Of a DNA stretch of 64,000 nucleotides, positions 46,600-59,236 are shown piece by piece. The stretch is from Symbiodinium kawagutii. Lineage: Eukaryota > Sar > Dinophyceae > Suessiales > Symbiodiniaceae. The position numbers were made by a program, and so were the translations under genes. Location: positions 55,539 through 119,538 of the forward strand of contig VSDK01000707.1 in NCBI GenBank assembly GCA_009767595.1. The letters run 5' to 3'. Under the pieces are notes generated by a model. It was not told the origin of the DNA, searched no databases, and was given only the letters and a program-made list of their open reading frames with translations. Positions within the stretch are counted from its first letter, which is position 1, and each line of letters starts with the position of its first letter.

Positions 46600-49500
46600 C
46601 GCAGAAGATACACAGAATGCAATATGATCATAAACATCCGAATCATGATAGTCGTTTTATTTCATCAGAATAGTCCATTCCTTCATCCACAATGTGCAAC
46701 AAAAATATGAGCCAAATAGAAAATGTTGCGTTGGATGCTAAAGAACAGCTCCCTCTATTGTCTAGGTGTTTATTCAAGAAGCAGGTCATTCGTTTAAGAT
46801 CAGAAACTCAAAAAACACAACTTCCCAATTCCTGCAGCTTCCCACATTTTCCAAGCACAACTTGCAAACCAAGGCCAAGGCTTGATATCGACAGCGACAC
46901 CAGCAAACCAAAAGCAGTCACTGCCTCGACAATATCACAATGAAAGACACCATTTCTGCTTTGGTTGGTAAGACTAGGCAATCCTTCTGAGTTGTCTGTT
47001 CCATCAAGTCGTTTTCCAATTTCAATCCAAACTTCGAGAAAGCATCGAAGACAGCTGACATTTTGTCAGGAACTTACAACTTCGTCAATTGTACTTTCAG
47101 CTGTGTTTGAACGCGTGCATGAAAAAATCAAGAGTGTAAGCAGTAGTTTGATTGGATTTTCAGCGCTGCCCAGAAACATTTCATTTACTTTAGGTATGTC
47201 CAGTTGGGACCAAGGAAGCTTGTTTCCCGCCACCAATGTTCTCTCAGAAGCTAGCGATATAGTAGAGCCTCTGCGCAAGCTGCTCACAGAAACTCGTGGT
47301 CAGTACCCTCCAAGTGATTGGTTAGTCCACAAGAGAAGGGAACTGAACAACTACCAACACTAGTGACTGTTGTGAGAATGGAAAAAAGTAAGAACTACAA
47401 CGATTGTAAAACCATCATCCCAAGCAAGGACATCGTCTCTGAGGACGGCACAGCGCAAGCAAACGAAGCTTCGATGCCATAGCTTCAATGTCATGAAACT
47501 TGGCCCAGTTGAAAATTATTGTCCTGTTGTTGAACTGTGGTGTCTACATCATACATCAGTAAATTTCTGAAACGATGCTAGAAGAGGAGGGAAAGGTCAG
47601 TGTAAAGATTGGAGGCTTTTCAGTGAGATTTCCAACATGTCAAAACCCAAGCCAACAGGATGCTGAACGCAATCGCAGGACTCAAATACCAAAACACAAA
47701 TCTGCAGCTTATGGGATCTCTTGAACACTTCTGTGAGATCAATGCTTCCCGACGAAATGCTCAATCCAACTCTATTGAGCTGCTATTCAGCTGCTTCATC
47801 AGTCTATTCAGATGTTGATTCCAATTGAAAATGTCGATGACCGTTCCCCTTAGTGAAAACCACTGGCGTCAATGGCGCTCTTTTTCAACGGGCAGCCCGT
47901 CGATCAGCTTTGGCCTTCAGAAATGCACTGTTTGAATGGGCAAAAGGTGGCAGAAGCAAGTGAGATCATAGGGTCATTCATAGATCATAGATCAAAATGG
48001 GCATGATAAAATATCATGAATCAGTAGTTTTGGGGACCGTCGATGGCCAATAGCGGAGAGTATGTGATTGTTTCTGCTTACCAGTCCTTAAGAAGGATCG
48101 AATCTTTCGCTTGGTCCATTAGTTGAGGGAGAAATGCACCTAGATCTACACATCGCATGTGTACATTCAGGCTGGGTTCACCAGAGGAGGGAATTTGCAG
48201 TCATGGCGCATCATAGCCTGCTATATAACCACACAGGTTCCAAGTCCAACGAATTAAAACCGATCTTTCATTCCAATGACCTTTACCTTTCTGATTTCAT
48301 ACCAGTGCTGATCAATTTTATTGTCATAACTGATCGATGCATCATGATGCATCCACTGCCTGCTCTCGCTCTTCTCTTTTCGCTTCTCTCTTTGCCGTGA
48401 GCTCTTCTCGGCGTTGCTTCCTGGCGCTCACGTGCCGCTAGGTGAATAGCTATTGGAATCAAAGCCTCACAGTATCTCACCAGAAATGACGCACAATATC
48501 AACATCAAGGAATATAACTCGTAAATATCTCACTCATCCTTTTTACTCTTCCTGTCATTTGGGAGTTATAGATATATCATGATATGATATATGCCTTACC
48601 CATCCTGAGAAATGCCCTACTCAAACCTGGCATTTTGGAACCCTCGAGGTGCTGGGCCTATGGCTCTGCCGCAACTCTTCTGCAACCGCTGCAGGGGGCA
48701 GCACCTGGACCCCAAGCAGTGACGGTACGTGCTAAGTGGCACCATTGCCCAGGCCTTTCGGAAATTCACCACCTCCAAAGTTGCACTTCTGAATCCTAGC
48801 TATTCATTCGGCTGTTCATTAGGCTATTCATGGTAAAGAAAATCTGAATATCTTCGGCGGTGCTTCATGATTATCCGAACAAAAGTGACAAAGAACTTTG
48901 ATGGATTTCCACGCTCAAAGTGATCCCATCGTGCTCAGGCCGCAAGCCTTAACGATGTTGTCGTCATGGTAAAGCACCGAGACTGTGTCACCAGACCTGT
49001 GAGAAGCCCAAACAGAATGGCACACCATCAAAATGACAGCCCAGTCTTGCCCCAATCACAAGAAACTTCGTACAGTTTAAGACAATGCTAAGCGAAGCTC
49101 AAGGCTGTCCCATACATCTGAAGCCAATACGTAGACAACATCAATATGCATGACCCAGCCCCACTGGAAACTGCACATCTACCGAGAATCAAGCTGAACG
49201 ACCGATCGTGTAAAGTGCTTGTTTTCATAGAACCGTACTTGCAGGTGAGCAACGACAAAATGACAGCAACCGAAAGATATCAGCTGGTTCATAATAGTTT
49301 GAGAACGGTTTTATAATGATTCTTAATGGCTTCACGCTTTTTTGATAATGCTTACTGTGATCTAGATGATAAATTCATGACAAGTAAAGATGTGCAAAGT
49401 GTGTCCTTCCAAGATTGCAATGAGTACGGGACTTCAGAAGCTCCGTGGCATCTCCCATTTGCTGGACATCAACTTCCACCTGCGGCATTGCAGGGCACAC

Positions 49501-52228
49501 CCAACGCATTGCTTGGTAAACACAGCTGGAGGGAGGAACTCCAATTTCAAACATGGGATCCCGCGGTGTTTCTTGACCTCGTGTTTCTCTCAACTATCGG
49601 ATTCACCATACGAAGTCAATACTTCGTATCACTTCACATCCCAGCAGCTTGACTCTGTGTAGGACTAGGAATTTCACGGTGGACGACTGGATTTTCACCA
49701 AAACATTGTGTATTTCTATTGTTGTTCCTTTGCTGTATATCCGCCTCTGTCTGTATCGTTGCTGGTGAAGTGACAGATTCCTTGCTGCAGTCTTATCTCT
49801 TTGGCAAAAGCAACCCACAATTACATATTACATACTATATAACTAACCAGCGTTGATAATTGTAATCCACTATTGATTCCTCTCGCGCCAAAGATCCTGG
49901 ACTATATAGTATGACTATCATTCACATTTCAAGAGCGACTGTCAAACAAAAACATCCGCCATGGCACCTCGTTGTACTCCGAATCTGCCAGAACAAGACG
50001 CTTTTCGTCCTGTACCCACATCGCTAAGTGAAGTTGAGCAGCAACGAAAAGCCCAGTCGCAGCATGGGAGAAATGCTTTGGAAGGCTAGTACCCGTCAAT
50101 CATAGGGAAAGCATAGGGTAAACTATCGGGAAATCCACTCGTCAAACCTATAATTTGTGTGGAACTCCACTTCAGTAGTTGACAAATATCAAAATGTACA
50201 ACTTGCTGATGGAGGTTTTGATGTACTGAAAACTCTTGATGAAACGATTGATTTACAAATAAATCAATGCACTGAAGAGTCTGAAGATCTATCTTTTGCG
50301 CTCTTAAGGATGTACTCATATGACGATATACTGACTTTTGTCTGTGCAGCAAACCCGAATTCCATTGATAAAAACAAGCTAAGCAAAGTCACGCATACAC
50401 ATTTCACTCAGCCGTTGCAACTCAATTGCAACCATAGAGTTTTACACACAGGACAGTAGAACTACGAAAGCGACCCACCCCGAAGTCATGTTTCGTGCAT
50501 CCATCAAGATGCGATATGAAACAGCAAGTTGCAAACATCAAAGCACTCATGGTGGCTCTCAGTACAGAGACTAATTTTGGATCAAGATCTGGTTTATTCC
50601 CAGATGCAAACCAGCTTAGACTTTTGACTTTCTTGAATGAAGTTACAGGAAGTATACAGAAGATCATGGCAAAATTTGCAATTTAAAGCTCCTGGGAGAC
50701 TTCCTTAAAAGTAGGAAGTTCACAATTGAAGACGAGCATTTCGTGGGAGACTTGTTTGAAAGCTCAAAGTTGACCGTTTTAAAGCAGGCATTTTGCGGAA
50801 GATTTTGCGGGAGATTTTGCGGAGCGCTTCATCGCGGACTTGCAAAATACAAGAGTGGGAACCCCAATGACTTTTGCAGTGGGGTTTCATCACTTCAAGG
50901 CCAATGTCACGACCTCTGATACACTGTGGCCCGAGAGAAACAGTTGCAGCACATGGAAGTAGAGAGCATCCAAACCTGAAGGTGCCAGTGATGCTGCCCT
51001 TTTACTGAGGTTTACAACACGGAGCTGTCAAACAGCACACAAGTGAGTGAAGACGCATTGGCATTGCGAGGCCTTCCCCTTCACCTGGTGAGTGACATTT
51101 TCTATCAAAAACATTGAATTTCGTTCATGGACAAATAAACCATGCATCCTGTGCCAGATTTCTTGCAAGACTGAAAGTTTGAAGTTGAAAGCCGGAATTC
51201 TCGCCGCTGTAAGCTGCTGCTGAAGTGCTGCTGAAGTGCTGCTGAACTGTTCATCTACTTCGCGGTTTGTTTACAGAACTAGGTAGTTACTCGACGGTCT
51301 AAAGGTTGATTTACTGGGCTTTGATTTCCTTGCCTGCTGGCTTGGCTGTTACCTTGATTGTCTATTGAATTCTATGTGTCACACTGTTGCAGATATCAAT
51401 CTGTGTCCGTCTCACAACCGTTGCAGCTATAAGTCTCGTGGACAAAAAGTTGACCCTTCCAGGTGTTGACCCTTCCAGGGGGTTGGAAGCTCAGTTTCTG
51501 CTTGGGAGACTCCAGCGCTTCCAGAGCTTCCAGCGCATGGCCTTGTACAGCACTGGCATGCTCACCCGGTCACATTCCACGACGTCCATCAGATCGGACT
51601 GGCAGTCGGGGTATCTCCATCGGTGTACTGTGGCTGATCATGGTTCCTTAGAGCCTGTCATGGTTGGTCAATGGCTGATCATGAAGGCTAAGCAAAAATC
51701 CCCAACTATATTGGAAGATCCTCATAGTCAGCCTGGCAAATCACCAGCAATCACCAGCTAAAAAGTGGATGCTTTATCAAAACGGATCTCCCATTTTTGT
51801 GAACATGGAATCGAACAAGCCAACAATCAGTGATCCTGAAGATAGGTCAGCACGGAGCTCGGTTTCTATCTCTAACTTCTTATTCATGTGTCTACTCATG
51901 TTTCTATTCCTATATGCATATTCCGATTTGATTCAGAGGCTCCTACGAATTCCCATGCACCAAGAAGGGTAGTAGACAATTCACCCAACATGCCAATTTT
52001 CGAATGGTGTTCAAAACCTTGGCTTTCCCTTGTAGTCACTGCTCAGAGGGAATTTCATATGACAAGAGGGGGGACGAAAGCCAACAAGAAGACAGGTGAA
52101 GGAATGGAAGCGGAGGAGGGAGAGAGGAAAGAATGGCGAGCAGGGCAAGGGCTCCTGGAAGCGAGGAAAGAGTAGAAGCCAATCGAGTGAGGGCGAGAGG
52201 TGTTTCGCAGCTGGCCAGTTTGTTTCTG
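46600..52228. other. No supported gene
   Basis: Frames at 46965-47363 (plus), 49326-49652 (plus), 50157-50459 (plus) and 50495-50686 (plus) are stop-free and partly protein-like but motif-free; 50157-50459 and 50495-50686 are in different frames and could be exons of one gene only with an unseen intron. A 16-bp doublet TTGACCCTTCCAGG occurs at about 51449-51480. Confidence 0.4.
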
Positions 52229-52302
52229 GTGGTGGTGGTAGTAGTAGTAGCAGCAGTAGTAGCAGTAGTAGTAGTAGTAGTAGTAGTAGCAGCAGTATTA
52301 GC

Positions 52303-52353
<51 letters not shown>

Positions 52354-52394
52354 CGTCGTCCTCGTCGTCGTCGTCGTCGTTGTTGTTGTAGTAG
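52229..52394. repeat. (AGT)n microsatellite grading into (CGT)n and (TGT)n
   Basis: About 165 bases of AGT/AGC triplets ending in CGT and TGT arrays. Poly-Ser, poly-Val and poly-Thr frames across it are artefacts. Confidence 0.95.
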
Positions 52395-52855
52395 GAGTCA
52401 AACTGTCAAACGTCTTCAGAAACCAATTGTGTGGATCCGCTGAATCATGGTATTTCCAGCTTATGGATCGAACGAATCACTGAACCTGACCAACTTAGCA
52501 GCGTCACCACTGATTAGTTACGATTAGTGGGAAATACAATACATTGCAGTGGGCTCCAGAATCCAGACGCAGTATGCAAATGTATCTCTCATCTTTTTAT
52601 CATGTGTCTGGCAGGGCAAATCAATGCTACAATGCGCCAGAAATGTGGACTGGGTATGTGCCTTGGGCCACAAATACAAAATGGTCGACTGGAAGACCTT
52701 TGGTCTCAGCTACTCAGATATGAATGGGTGATGCAACAGGGTTTCACTTAAAAACATCAAAATGCAAAGCGCAACAGCTGAAAGTGCTGTTGTCATATGC
52801 TGCAGGTTTGGAGGTCCCTTCGCATGCTGAAAGACCAGATTTGCACCGGCTGAAT

Positions 52856-53674
52856 CTATATAGATTCATTGCGTGAACAGAACATGCAACATTGCATATC
52901 AGTGGCTAAGGGGACCCCCCTGGTCACGAATGCCAACGGCTGTACGTACTTGAGGTAAAATTGATCGCTTTTGCTCTTCAAACTATAGAGCCAGGTGAAG
53001 GTGGAGATACCACCGTCCTTACTCATGAACTCAGAAAAGGTGTCCTCACCCGCATAGAAAATGAGGCTACCCGTTTCGGCAGCGGTCATGGCTGCGAGAA
53101 GTTGTTGAACAACTCTCCTCACTTCTTCAGGGCTGAAGTAAGCGCGCATCAGCGGCAGATCAATTTTCTCTTGGCAGTCCAAATACTTCAAGATCTTCTC
53201 TTTGTATTCTTCAAAGGCTTTGTGAAACTTTTTTAGAGCTTCTTTTGACGCTTTATCTGCTTTCAAGGCTTTGATTCGAAACTCAAATTGATCTGCAGCT
53301 TCCAGAACTTCAAAGTGTCCTTCTTTCATCCTGCTGTCCAAGTTGATGCGGTTGTTCAAGAATGGCACCACCACGCCATCGTAGTTTTTTAAGCTGGAAG
53401 AAATCAGCTCTTTATGCATGGCCCATGCCTCTTTGAGAACTTTGGCCTCCCAATTCTCAAGCTCATGACGGCCAGCCATTGCACGGATAGCAAGATGCAT
53501 ATCTCTTAAGCCACTCCGAATGGAATTGTGCGACATCCACCAAAAGTCATGTGACAGGCTTTGGTTTTCCCATTCCTTCTCCTTGTCACAGGAGAACTCT
53601 TGAGCTTTTTGCCAGGACTTGTCAGAAGGGTTGACTGCCCCGTCATGGGAGGACGAGCAAGCCAGACACTGCAT
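52856..53674 (-). CDS. Hemerythrin/HHE-like four-helix protein, intronless
   Basis: 272 codons from ATG at 53674 to TAG at 52856-52858. Residues about 44-195 match the HHE cation-binding pattern: SHNSIRSGL (H49) in helix 1; AWAMHKEL (H87) followed by NYDGVVVPFLNNR (D99) in helix 2; KEGHFEVL (H120) in helix 3; and LDCQEKIDLPLMRAYFSPEE in helix 4, where the family usually has a His about where C167 stands. HHE proteins bind a di-iron centre (oxygen carriage, iron sensing, repair of iron clusters); with C167 in place of His the metal site may be altered. Helical, charged, no signal peptide or membrane span. An upstream in-frame stop lies 30 bases before the ATG, and the sequence TGGCTCAAG, identical to the end of the dinoflagellate spliced leader, lies just upstream of the ATG, so the locus may be a retrocopied mRNA. 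The C-terminal 20 residues (after about VTRG) are not typical and may be read-through. Confidence 0.55.
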   Translation of the reverse strand: MQCLACSSSHDGAVNPSDKSWQKAQEFSCDKEKEWENQSLSHDFWWMSHNSIRSGLRDMHLAIRAMAGRHELENWEAKVLKEAWAMHKELISSSLKNYDGVVVPFLNNRINLDSRMKEGHFEVLEAADQFEFRIKALKADKASKEALKKFHKAFEEYKEKILKYLDCQEKIDLPLMRAYFSPEEVRRVVQQLLAAMTAAETGSLIFYAGEDTFSEFMSKDGGISTFTWLYSLKSKSDQFYLKYVQPLAFVTRGVPLATDMQCCMFCSRNESI

Positions 53675-53692
53675 GGGCTTGGCTGGGAGGGA

Positions 53693-53701
53693 CTTGAGCC
53701 A
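53693..53701 (-). promoter_or_regulatory. Possible relict spliced-leader end upstream of the hemerythrin-like ORF
   Basis: On the minus strand TGGCTCAAG (nine bases) is identical to the 3' end of the dinoflagellate trans-spliced leader, followed after 18 bases by the ATG. Further upstream the match is poor except for TAGC. A relict leader is known to mark genes re-inserted from mRNA in dinoflagellates. A nine-base match can be chance. Confidence 0.35.
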
Positions 53702-54589
53702 TCAAGCTATTGTGTTGTTGCTGACGATCCAAGCTATTCTCAGCTGAGGTTTTTAAAAACCAATATAGAAACCGCTAGTATGAGCATGCATAGATCCTAC
53801 ATATAATTAGCCAATCAGCTTTGTTTAATGACTCGCTTGTCAAGCACAACTCCGTGGTCACACCCCACAAATCACTTGGCAGCGCTGTAAACAATTGAAG
53901 TACCTACGGGTACCACCAGAGCTCTTGAATTCAGTCAGCTCCATCGAACGAATCGTAATGAAGCAACGAATATCTCTTTCTCGTTACCAACATGGGAAAT
54001 CATCCAAGAGACAGCCATGCAAAGCCACTAGGCATTTAACGACTTTGCAGGATCTGGGGTCCAACCATGGTGTATCTCCCGTTGGTTTTAGCGTACCATG
54101 GACCCATCTGTCTTGGACTCGTACCACTTCGCCTCGCCTCCTTGAACTTCACCTCTCTGGCTTTTCGGGTCGGCAACTCACGGTAGCGAACCTGCGAGAC
54201 GTAGGCAAGAAAAAGATGAAACAGTATTACTATTCAATCTATTCAACACTATTCCTGCAATTATGATATGCAATACATCAATGATATGCAATCTACTACA
54301 TATCAAATATCTGCAATACATTGCGAATATGTTATTGCCAATCTGTCTTGACTTGCAAAATATGAGGCAGAGGTCACTCCGCCGGCAAATCTGTTTGTCT
54401 TGCAAATCCTTTTCATCTACGGCGTCAAATGTAGAGAAACAAACCATGTTGAGAAAGATCCTGTTGAAACATATTGTCCATGTCTAGAAGTTGGCCACCC
54501 AAAAACAGGATTTGTCCTTTTTCTGCTGGTAGTTTTGGATACAGTTCGCAGTACTCAATTTAACAACATTAGCCACACTCAAAGACACA

Positions 54590-55125
54590 ACTGCCCTCAA
54601 CGAAAATGCAGCAAAGCACACGCGGTAGAGCACCAAATAATCCAGCGGCAAACACAACACAAAAAATACCCACGAACACACTGACGACAAAAACAATACA
54701 TGCACAAGGTAGACAACAAACACGCAACGCGCATAAGGAGCCCCACAAGCACAACCGCTCGCAAAAGCATACACAAAAACTACAGAACTGAAATACAAAG
54801 GCAACAAAAAAACGATCACAAGTTGACAGACACATAAAAGAATACAATGCAACAAAGACCCGACAAAGACCAAAGGGCCAAGAAAAACACAAACACCCAA
54901 TCAACAGCCAATTAAACACCACGAACACAAAAGGAGAACGAGACACAACAAACATCCTGAAAGATATCAAACGCACTAAAAAAACCAAAATGCAACAAAC
55001 ACAAAAGGAGGGTAACAAAGGTAGAGAAACAACTAGCCAACACAGAAGAAGGATAAACACACGTATAAGAAACAAAACAACAAGACACAGCGAACACACA
55101 ACAAAAGTGAAAGAGGTTTCAAATA
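54590..55125. repeat. T-depleted A/C-rich tract
   Basis: Plus strand rich in ACAA, CACAAA and AACAC words with very few T. A shorter similar tract lies at 56085-56290. No fixed period is visible. Confidence 0.6.
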
Positions 55126-56321
55126 CATGTGCAACATTCCTGAGCCGAAGTGAAAAGGACCAGTGACTCCTGTTGCTTCTGGCAAACTGCCACTGATGAA
55201 CCTCATGGAACCATTTACTCAACATCATGGATTGTTCGTAGATCCACTTTGCAAAGCTTCACTTTGCCGGGCTCCACTTAGGCAAAACCTCCTAGAACTC
55301 TGGCTAAATTCGTACATCCTTACTGGGCTGGGCCGCCATGTCTCCACACTGCCCCCAACCCTTCAACTTTATGATCAGAATTTTCTGCTGTTTGCATCTG
55401 TCCCATTCCTGGGTGCATGTTCATGCCTTTGCAGTCCAGTTGTTCGTCACTCCGTTTTCCTTGCTGTTCACTCCTCTTACTCTTGTTTTCCGTCACTGCA
55501 TTTTCCTACAGCATCCCCAATGTTACTGGCAGCTGCACTTCGCGTCCAGCGCCTCTCCATCCGTTTCTCTTCGAGTATCCATTGCCATACATGGCCCAAT
55601 TGTCTCAGGCTTGTAATGGAACCCAGAAAGTGCAAACCTCGGCCCCTCAGTCCCCCAGCAACCAACTCAACTGACTGACGGCACCCTTTTCTTCCGGCTT
55701 CTCTGTCTGTTCGTCCTCGGGTTTCTCAGGAGCCCCTCAGAAGTCCCGCATCCTCATGGATCCTGTTTCTTCTACACATTAAAGTCTTCATGTGTGGCAC
55801 CTGCACCCAGCGTGTTTTGAATGTAGACCAAGAACCCCCCCCCCGTCACCTGCCAAACTGAGCCGCACCCGTCAGCTTCAAAGCTTTAACCTGATAACCC
55901 ACCGTCACAAAATGCATTCTGGCATATCGGCCAGAAACATGATCTACCCATTTGCAACATGTTGGACTGCTCAACACTCCCCCCACATAACTCCCTTTGT
56001 TCTCGAAGGGCAAGTAACACCTAGCCTACCGACATCCACCGACTGGCTTTCGTGAAAAAGAAACACCACGTATTTCCATCAGTTAAACTCAACGACACAA
56101 GAAAACACAGAGAAGACACACAAACCAAATATAGAGGAAAGAAACGACACTCGGCACAGAAACACAACAAACAATTTAGGAACAAGCTGGATCAAGCATA
56201 ACAAGCATACGACGAATGCAAAAAAGTCAAAAAGAGATGTGCAAAAATATCCCACTCACAAAAACACAATAAACTGACTAAGAACACAAAACATAAACAG
56301 CAGTTACTTACACGCGTGTAT

Positions 56322-56362
56322 ATATATTTATTTATTTATTTATTTTTGTTTTTTTAGTTATT

Positions 56363-56409
<47 letters not shown>

Positions 56410-56437
56410 TTTGTATTATATATATATATATATTCAT
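56322..56437. repeat. (TTTA)n microsatellite followed by (TA)n
   Basis: About 20 TTTA units with one TTTTTGTTTTTTTAG interruption, then about 9 TA units. Confidence 0.95.
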
Positions 56438-57179
56438 ATATACAAATAAATGACAAAGAAAACTTGTATACATACATGCATATATAATAATGATTTCGAA
56501 AGAAACCACACCACACTTCCAGTCTTCCTCAGCAGTTCAGCTCCTGCCTCATAGAGGGGTGAACGCCCATGTCCCGCTGGTCTTGCACTGCGAACCTTGG
56601 CAACAGGAGAGCCATACCATTCCCTCCTTAAACCCTTTTTCAATAAGGGTTGAGGAGTGGACAATCATGTTGCAGGAATAATAAGATTTTGGCGGAGTCA
56701 AATGCCGCAAAACATGCAGAGAGAGAAGGGATTATGTATGGTCATGTCACGATTCATGTTTGATGAAGCCCTTTGCAGCCAAGGAATCTATGAGTAAAGC
56801 ATTGCTCAGGATTGCAAAAGAAATGAGTCTCAACAGTTTAGGATATGTTTTTTGATACAAATTCTCCCCTGAAAAACACAGTGAAAAAAATGATTGACTG
56901 AGGTAATGCACTTCGCAGTAGACACCTGGTGCTGAATGGTTGAGATAGATGTTGAGTCACATGACTCGTGGCCGATGACGAACATTGATAAACTGTACCA
57001 CTGTTATTTATTGAGACCCTATCAAGCTTGGGAGTACACCATTTGCAGACCTATGAACAATGAGGGGCAAGAACCACAGCGCATCAATTGGGGCTAGAAT
57101 TTCCTCTCAAAAGCAGTTTCTCACACGCACAACATTTCTGCTTTTGAACTTCTTGATTTCTACTGGAGAACTCATGTTT

Positions 57180-57395
57180 CTGCAGCTGCGCTGCCAGGTG
57201 CACCTTTGTGCAGAAAGATTTGTCCCCGATGCAAATCGCTGCAAAGGATGCGTTCCTCAGTCGATGTCTTTTGTTCTTGGGAATTGTATTTTAATGGGAG
57301 ATCAATTTGCAGATAACCGACCCATGCATCAGAATGAATTACAAGTTATTTCTACTAAAACTGATGGTGGTAAATTTAGGTGTGCCATCGTTTAG
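57180..57395 (+). CDS. Possible Cys-containing C-terminal exon, unrecognised
   Basis: After an acceptor-like CATGTTTCTGCAG (ending about 57185) the frame reads LRCQVHLCAERFVPDANRCK, then GCVPQSMSFVLGN, and ends TAG at 57393-57395. The spacing C-x4-C-x11-C-x2-C resembles the conserved part of ZP-type C-terminal subdomains, but the rest of such a domain is not visible. Read upstream without splicing, the frame extends to an ATG at 57060 with a hydrophobic stretch. Weak candidate. Confidence 0.2.
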   Translation: MQLRCQVHLCAERFVPDANRCKGCVPQSMSFVLGNCILMGDQFADNRPMHQNELQVISTKTDGGKFRCAIV

Positions 57396-58592
57396 GATCT
57401 GCTGGATAAATCCAAGACAATGCAGCAGCGCCTGATTGCCAAATGGATTTGTGTCAGTTGTTTTCCTGGCGTATGCATGAATATATACAAGGGTGTCTTT
57501 ATAGTAAAATTACAATTGTGGCAAAATCAAACGTGAAATGTATATCTAGAATTATGTTTGCATTTGTACTTGTGTCCATAGATTTCGTTCTATATTGATA
57601 TTCATGTTTACATCCATGTACATACCTCTGACTGAACGCGGGGGTTCCAGATCAAGTAGTGCTGGTAACTTTCTCAACCGACTCAAGGCCTGAGTCCCAA
57701 GCTGCACTGGCAAAGCATCTCCAGTGGCTCTTCGATAGCACTCCACAAGCGAGGCGCCATCGATCCAAAGTTGCCATTAGGTTTTGATTTTCATCAATAG
57801 GATCCAAAATTGTGCATTTGACTGCCAAAAATTTAAACACCATAGAAATGTGGATGAAAAAACTGGTTGTTGGCACTATGAAATGATCAAGATACAAAAG
57901 GTCATTCGAATTCCAAAACATTTTTTCAGTTTGGGACTCTTAATTTCTACAAAGATATTTTGGCCATCGTTGTGGGACTGACCACATCTCACACCACAAG
58001 AAGAAACCAAATGTTTCAACACCACATGACTTTGGACTAATCAGCCACCAAAATACCGCAATGTGACAATGCCATCATATTGCAGTTGTACATTGCACCA
58101 CTGAGATTCATGACATATGACATGGCCAGTGTAGGACAGTGTGATTCAGAAGAAGCGCTTTCACACCCACTCCAACCGCTCCAAGTCCCCACCCGTGTCT
58201 CAACATTTGATCCTCAATAAACCCATGCAATACACGATTTTCAAAACTTAAAAAAAAACTCACAGATATCCTACAAGTTGGTCCTATTCAATCATCCCTT
58301 TCGTGGATAATTTACTTGGTACTGATGCATGTCAACATCCCCAAACCCGTACACCAACCATACCAAAACGGTGTCGTCAAAAGCAAAACGTGACAGGTTC
58401 GCACACGATCCGCCACAGTTGGAATTTGAATGGCAAATATTTTGTGTGTTTTTGAAAATACATTTTGTAGGTTCACAACCTGAACCACCCTTTACCTGAT
58501 TCTACAAGAAAACACGATAAATTTGGAAAAAAATCATCGACTGATTTTCCAGCACAAACAATCTGCAGCAACAAGGGGTCAGGGTGTTCGTG

Positions 58593-58751
58593 GTCATGAT
58601 GATGATGCTGATGATGATGATGATGATGATGATGATGCAGGCGAGATGATGCAGGCGAGATGATGCACGCTGAGGATGACAAAGACAATCATGATGATGA
58701 TTATGGTGATGATGATGATGATGATGATGATTATGATCATGATGATGATGA

Positions 58752-58784
<33 letters not shown>

Positions 58785-58860
58785 CATCATCATCATCATC
58801 ATCCTCATGATCATCATGATCATCATGATGGTGGTCATAATGATGACGGTGACCAAAATG
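58593..58860. repeat. Opposed (GAT)n and (ATC)n arrays forming a large inverted repeat
   Basis: GAT triplets at 58593-58640 and 58688-58745 are followed directly by ATC triplets at about 58751-58815, then ATCATGATC words. The two arms are complementary. Poly-Asp, poly-Ile and poly-Met frames are artefacts. Confidence 0.9.
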
Positions 58861-59161
58861 ATGAAGAAATTGATGACCACGATGAAAATGATGAAATGGC
58901 GCGTGGGCACTTTAAGGTCGAAACTGTAAACGCCATGTGGCGTGGGCATTCACCTCCTACTCCACTCCTCAGGGTGTAACTGTAGGTCCTGCAGTTTAAA
59001 CTGCAATTTAAACAAATCTAAATTTCGTTCGGACGGCCTTTTTTCAAAGACTATGTCCGAGTGGGAAAAAGGCGCAGGTACAATGGTTGAGTCCATGATC
59101 AAAACTTGAACTTTTTCAAGAAAGACTGCCGTCCGTGAATTTGTCTTGAAATGACTGATAC

Positions 59162-59220
59162 TAGTTGCTGTGGACAAGTTGAAGCTTGCGAGTCGCCTCA
59201 CAAGGATTGGGATTTTCTTG
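59162..59220 (+). repeat. Module R2, copy 1
   Basis: The 57-base word beginning TTGCTGTGGACAAGTTGAAG and ending GGGATTTTCTTG recurs, apparently identical, at 60684-60740 in the same orientation. Confidence 0.85.
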
Positions 59221-59236
59221 CATGAGCAACCAATCA

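Larger units (their letters stand above)
53815..57059. other. No supported gene; strand-skewed and simple repeats
   Basis: Contains T-poor A/C-rich tracts (54590-55125 and 56085-56290) and the TTTA array. A plus-strand frame at 55163-55678 (171 codons) has no motif. The 219-codon hydrophobic minus frame at 54569-55228 is explained by the T-poor plus strand and is rejected. Confidence 0.5.

Noticed and set aside
54484..55228. 219- and 138-codon hydrophobic minus-strand frames resembling multi-span membrane proteins
   Set aside because: Same effect: the T-poor A/C-rich plus strand gives Val/Phe/Leu/Cys-rich translations; no charged loops or motif.
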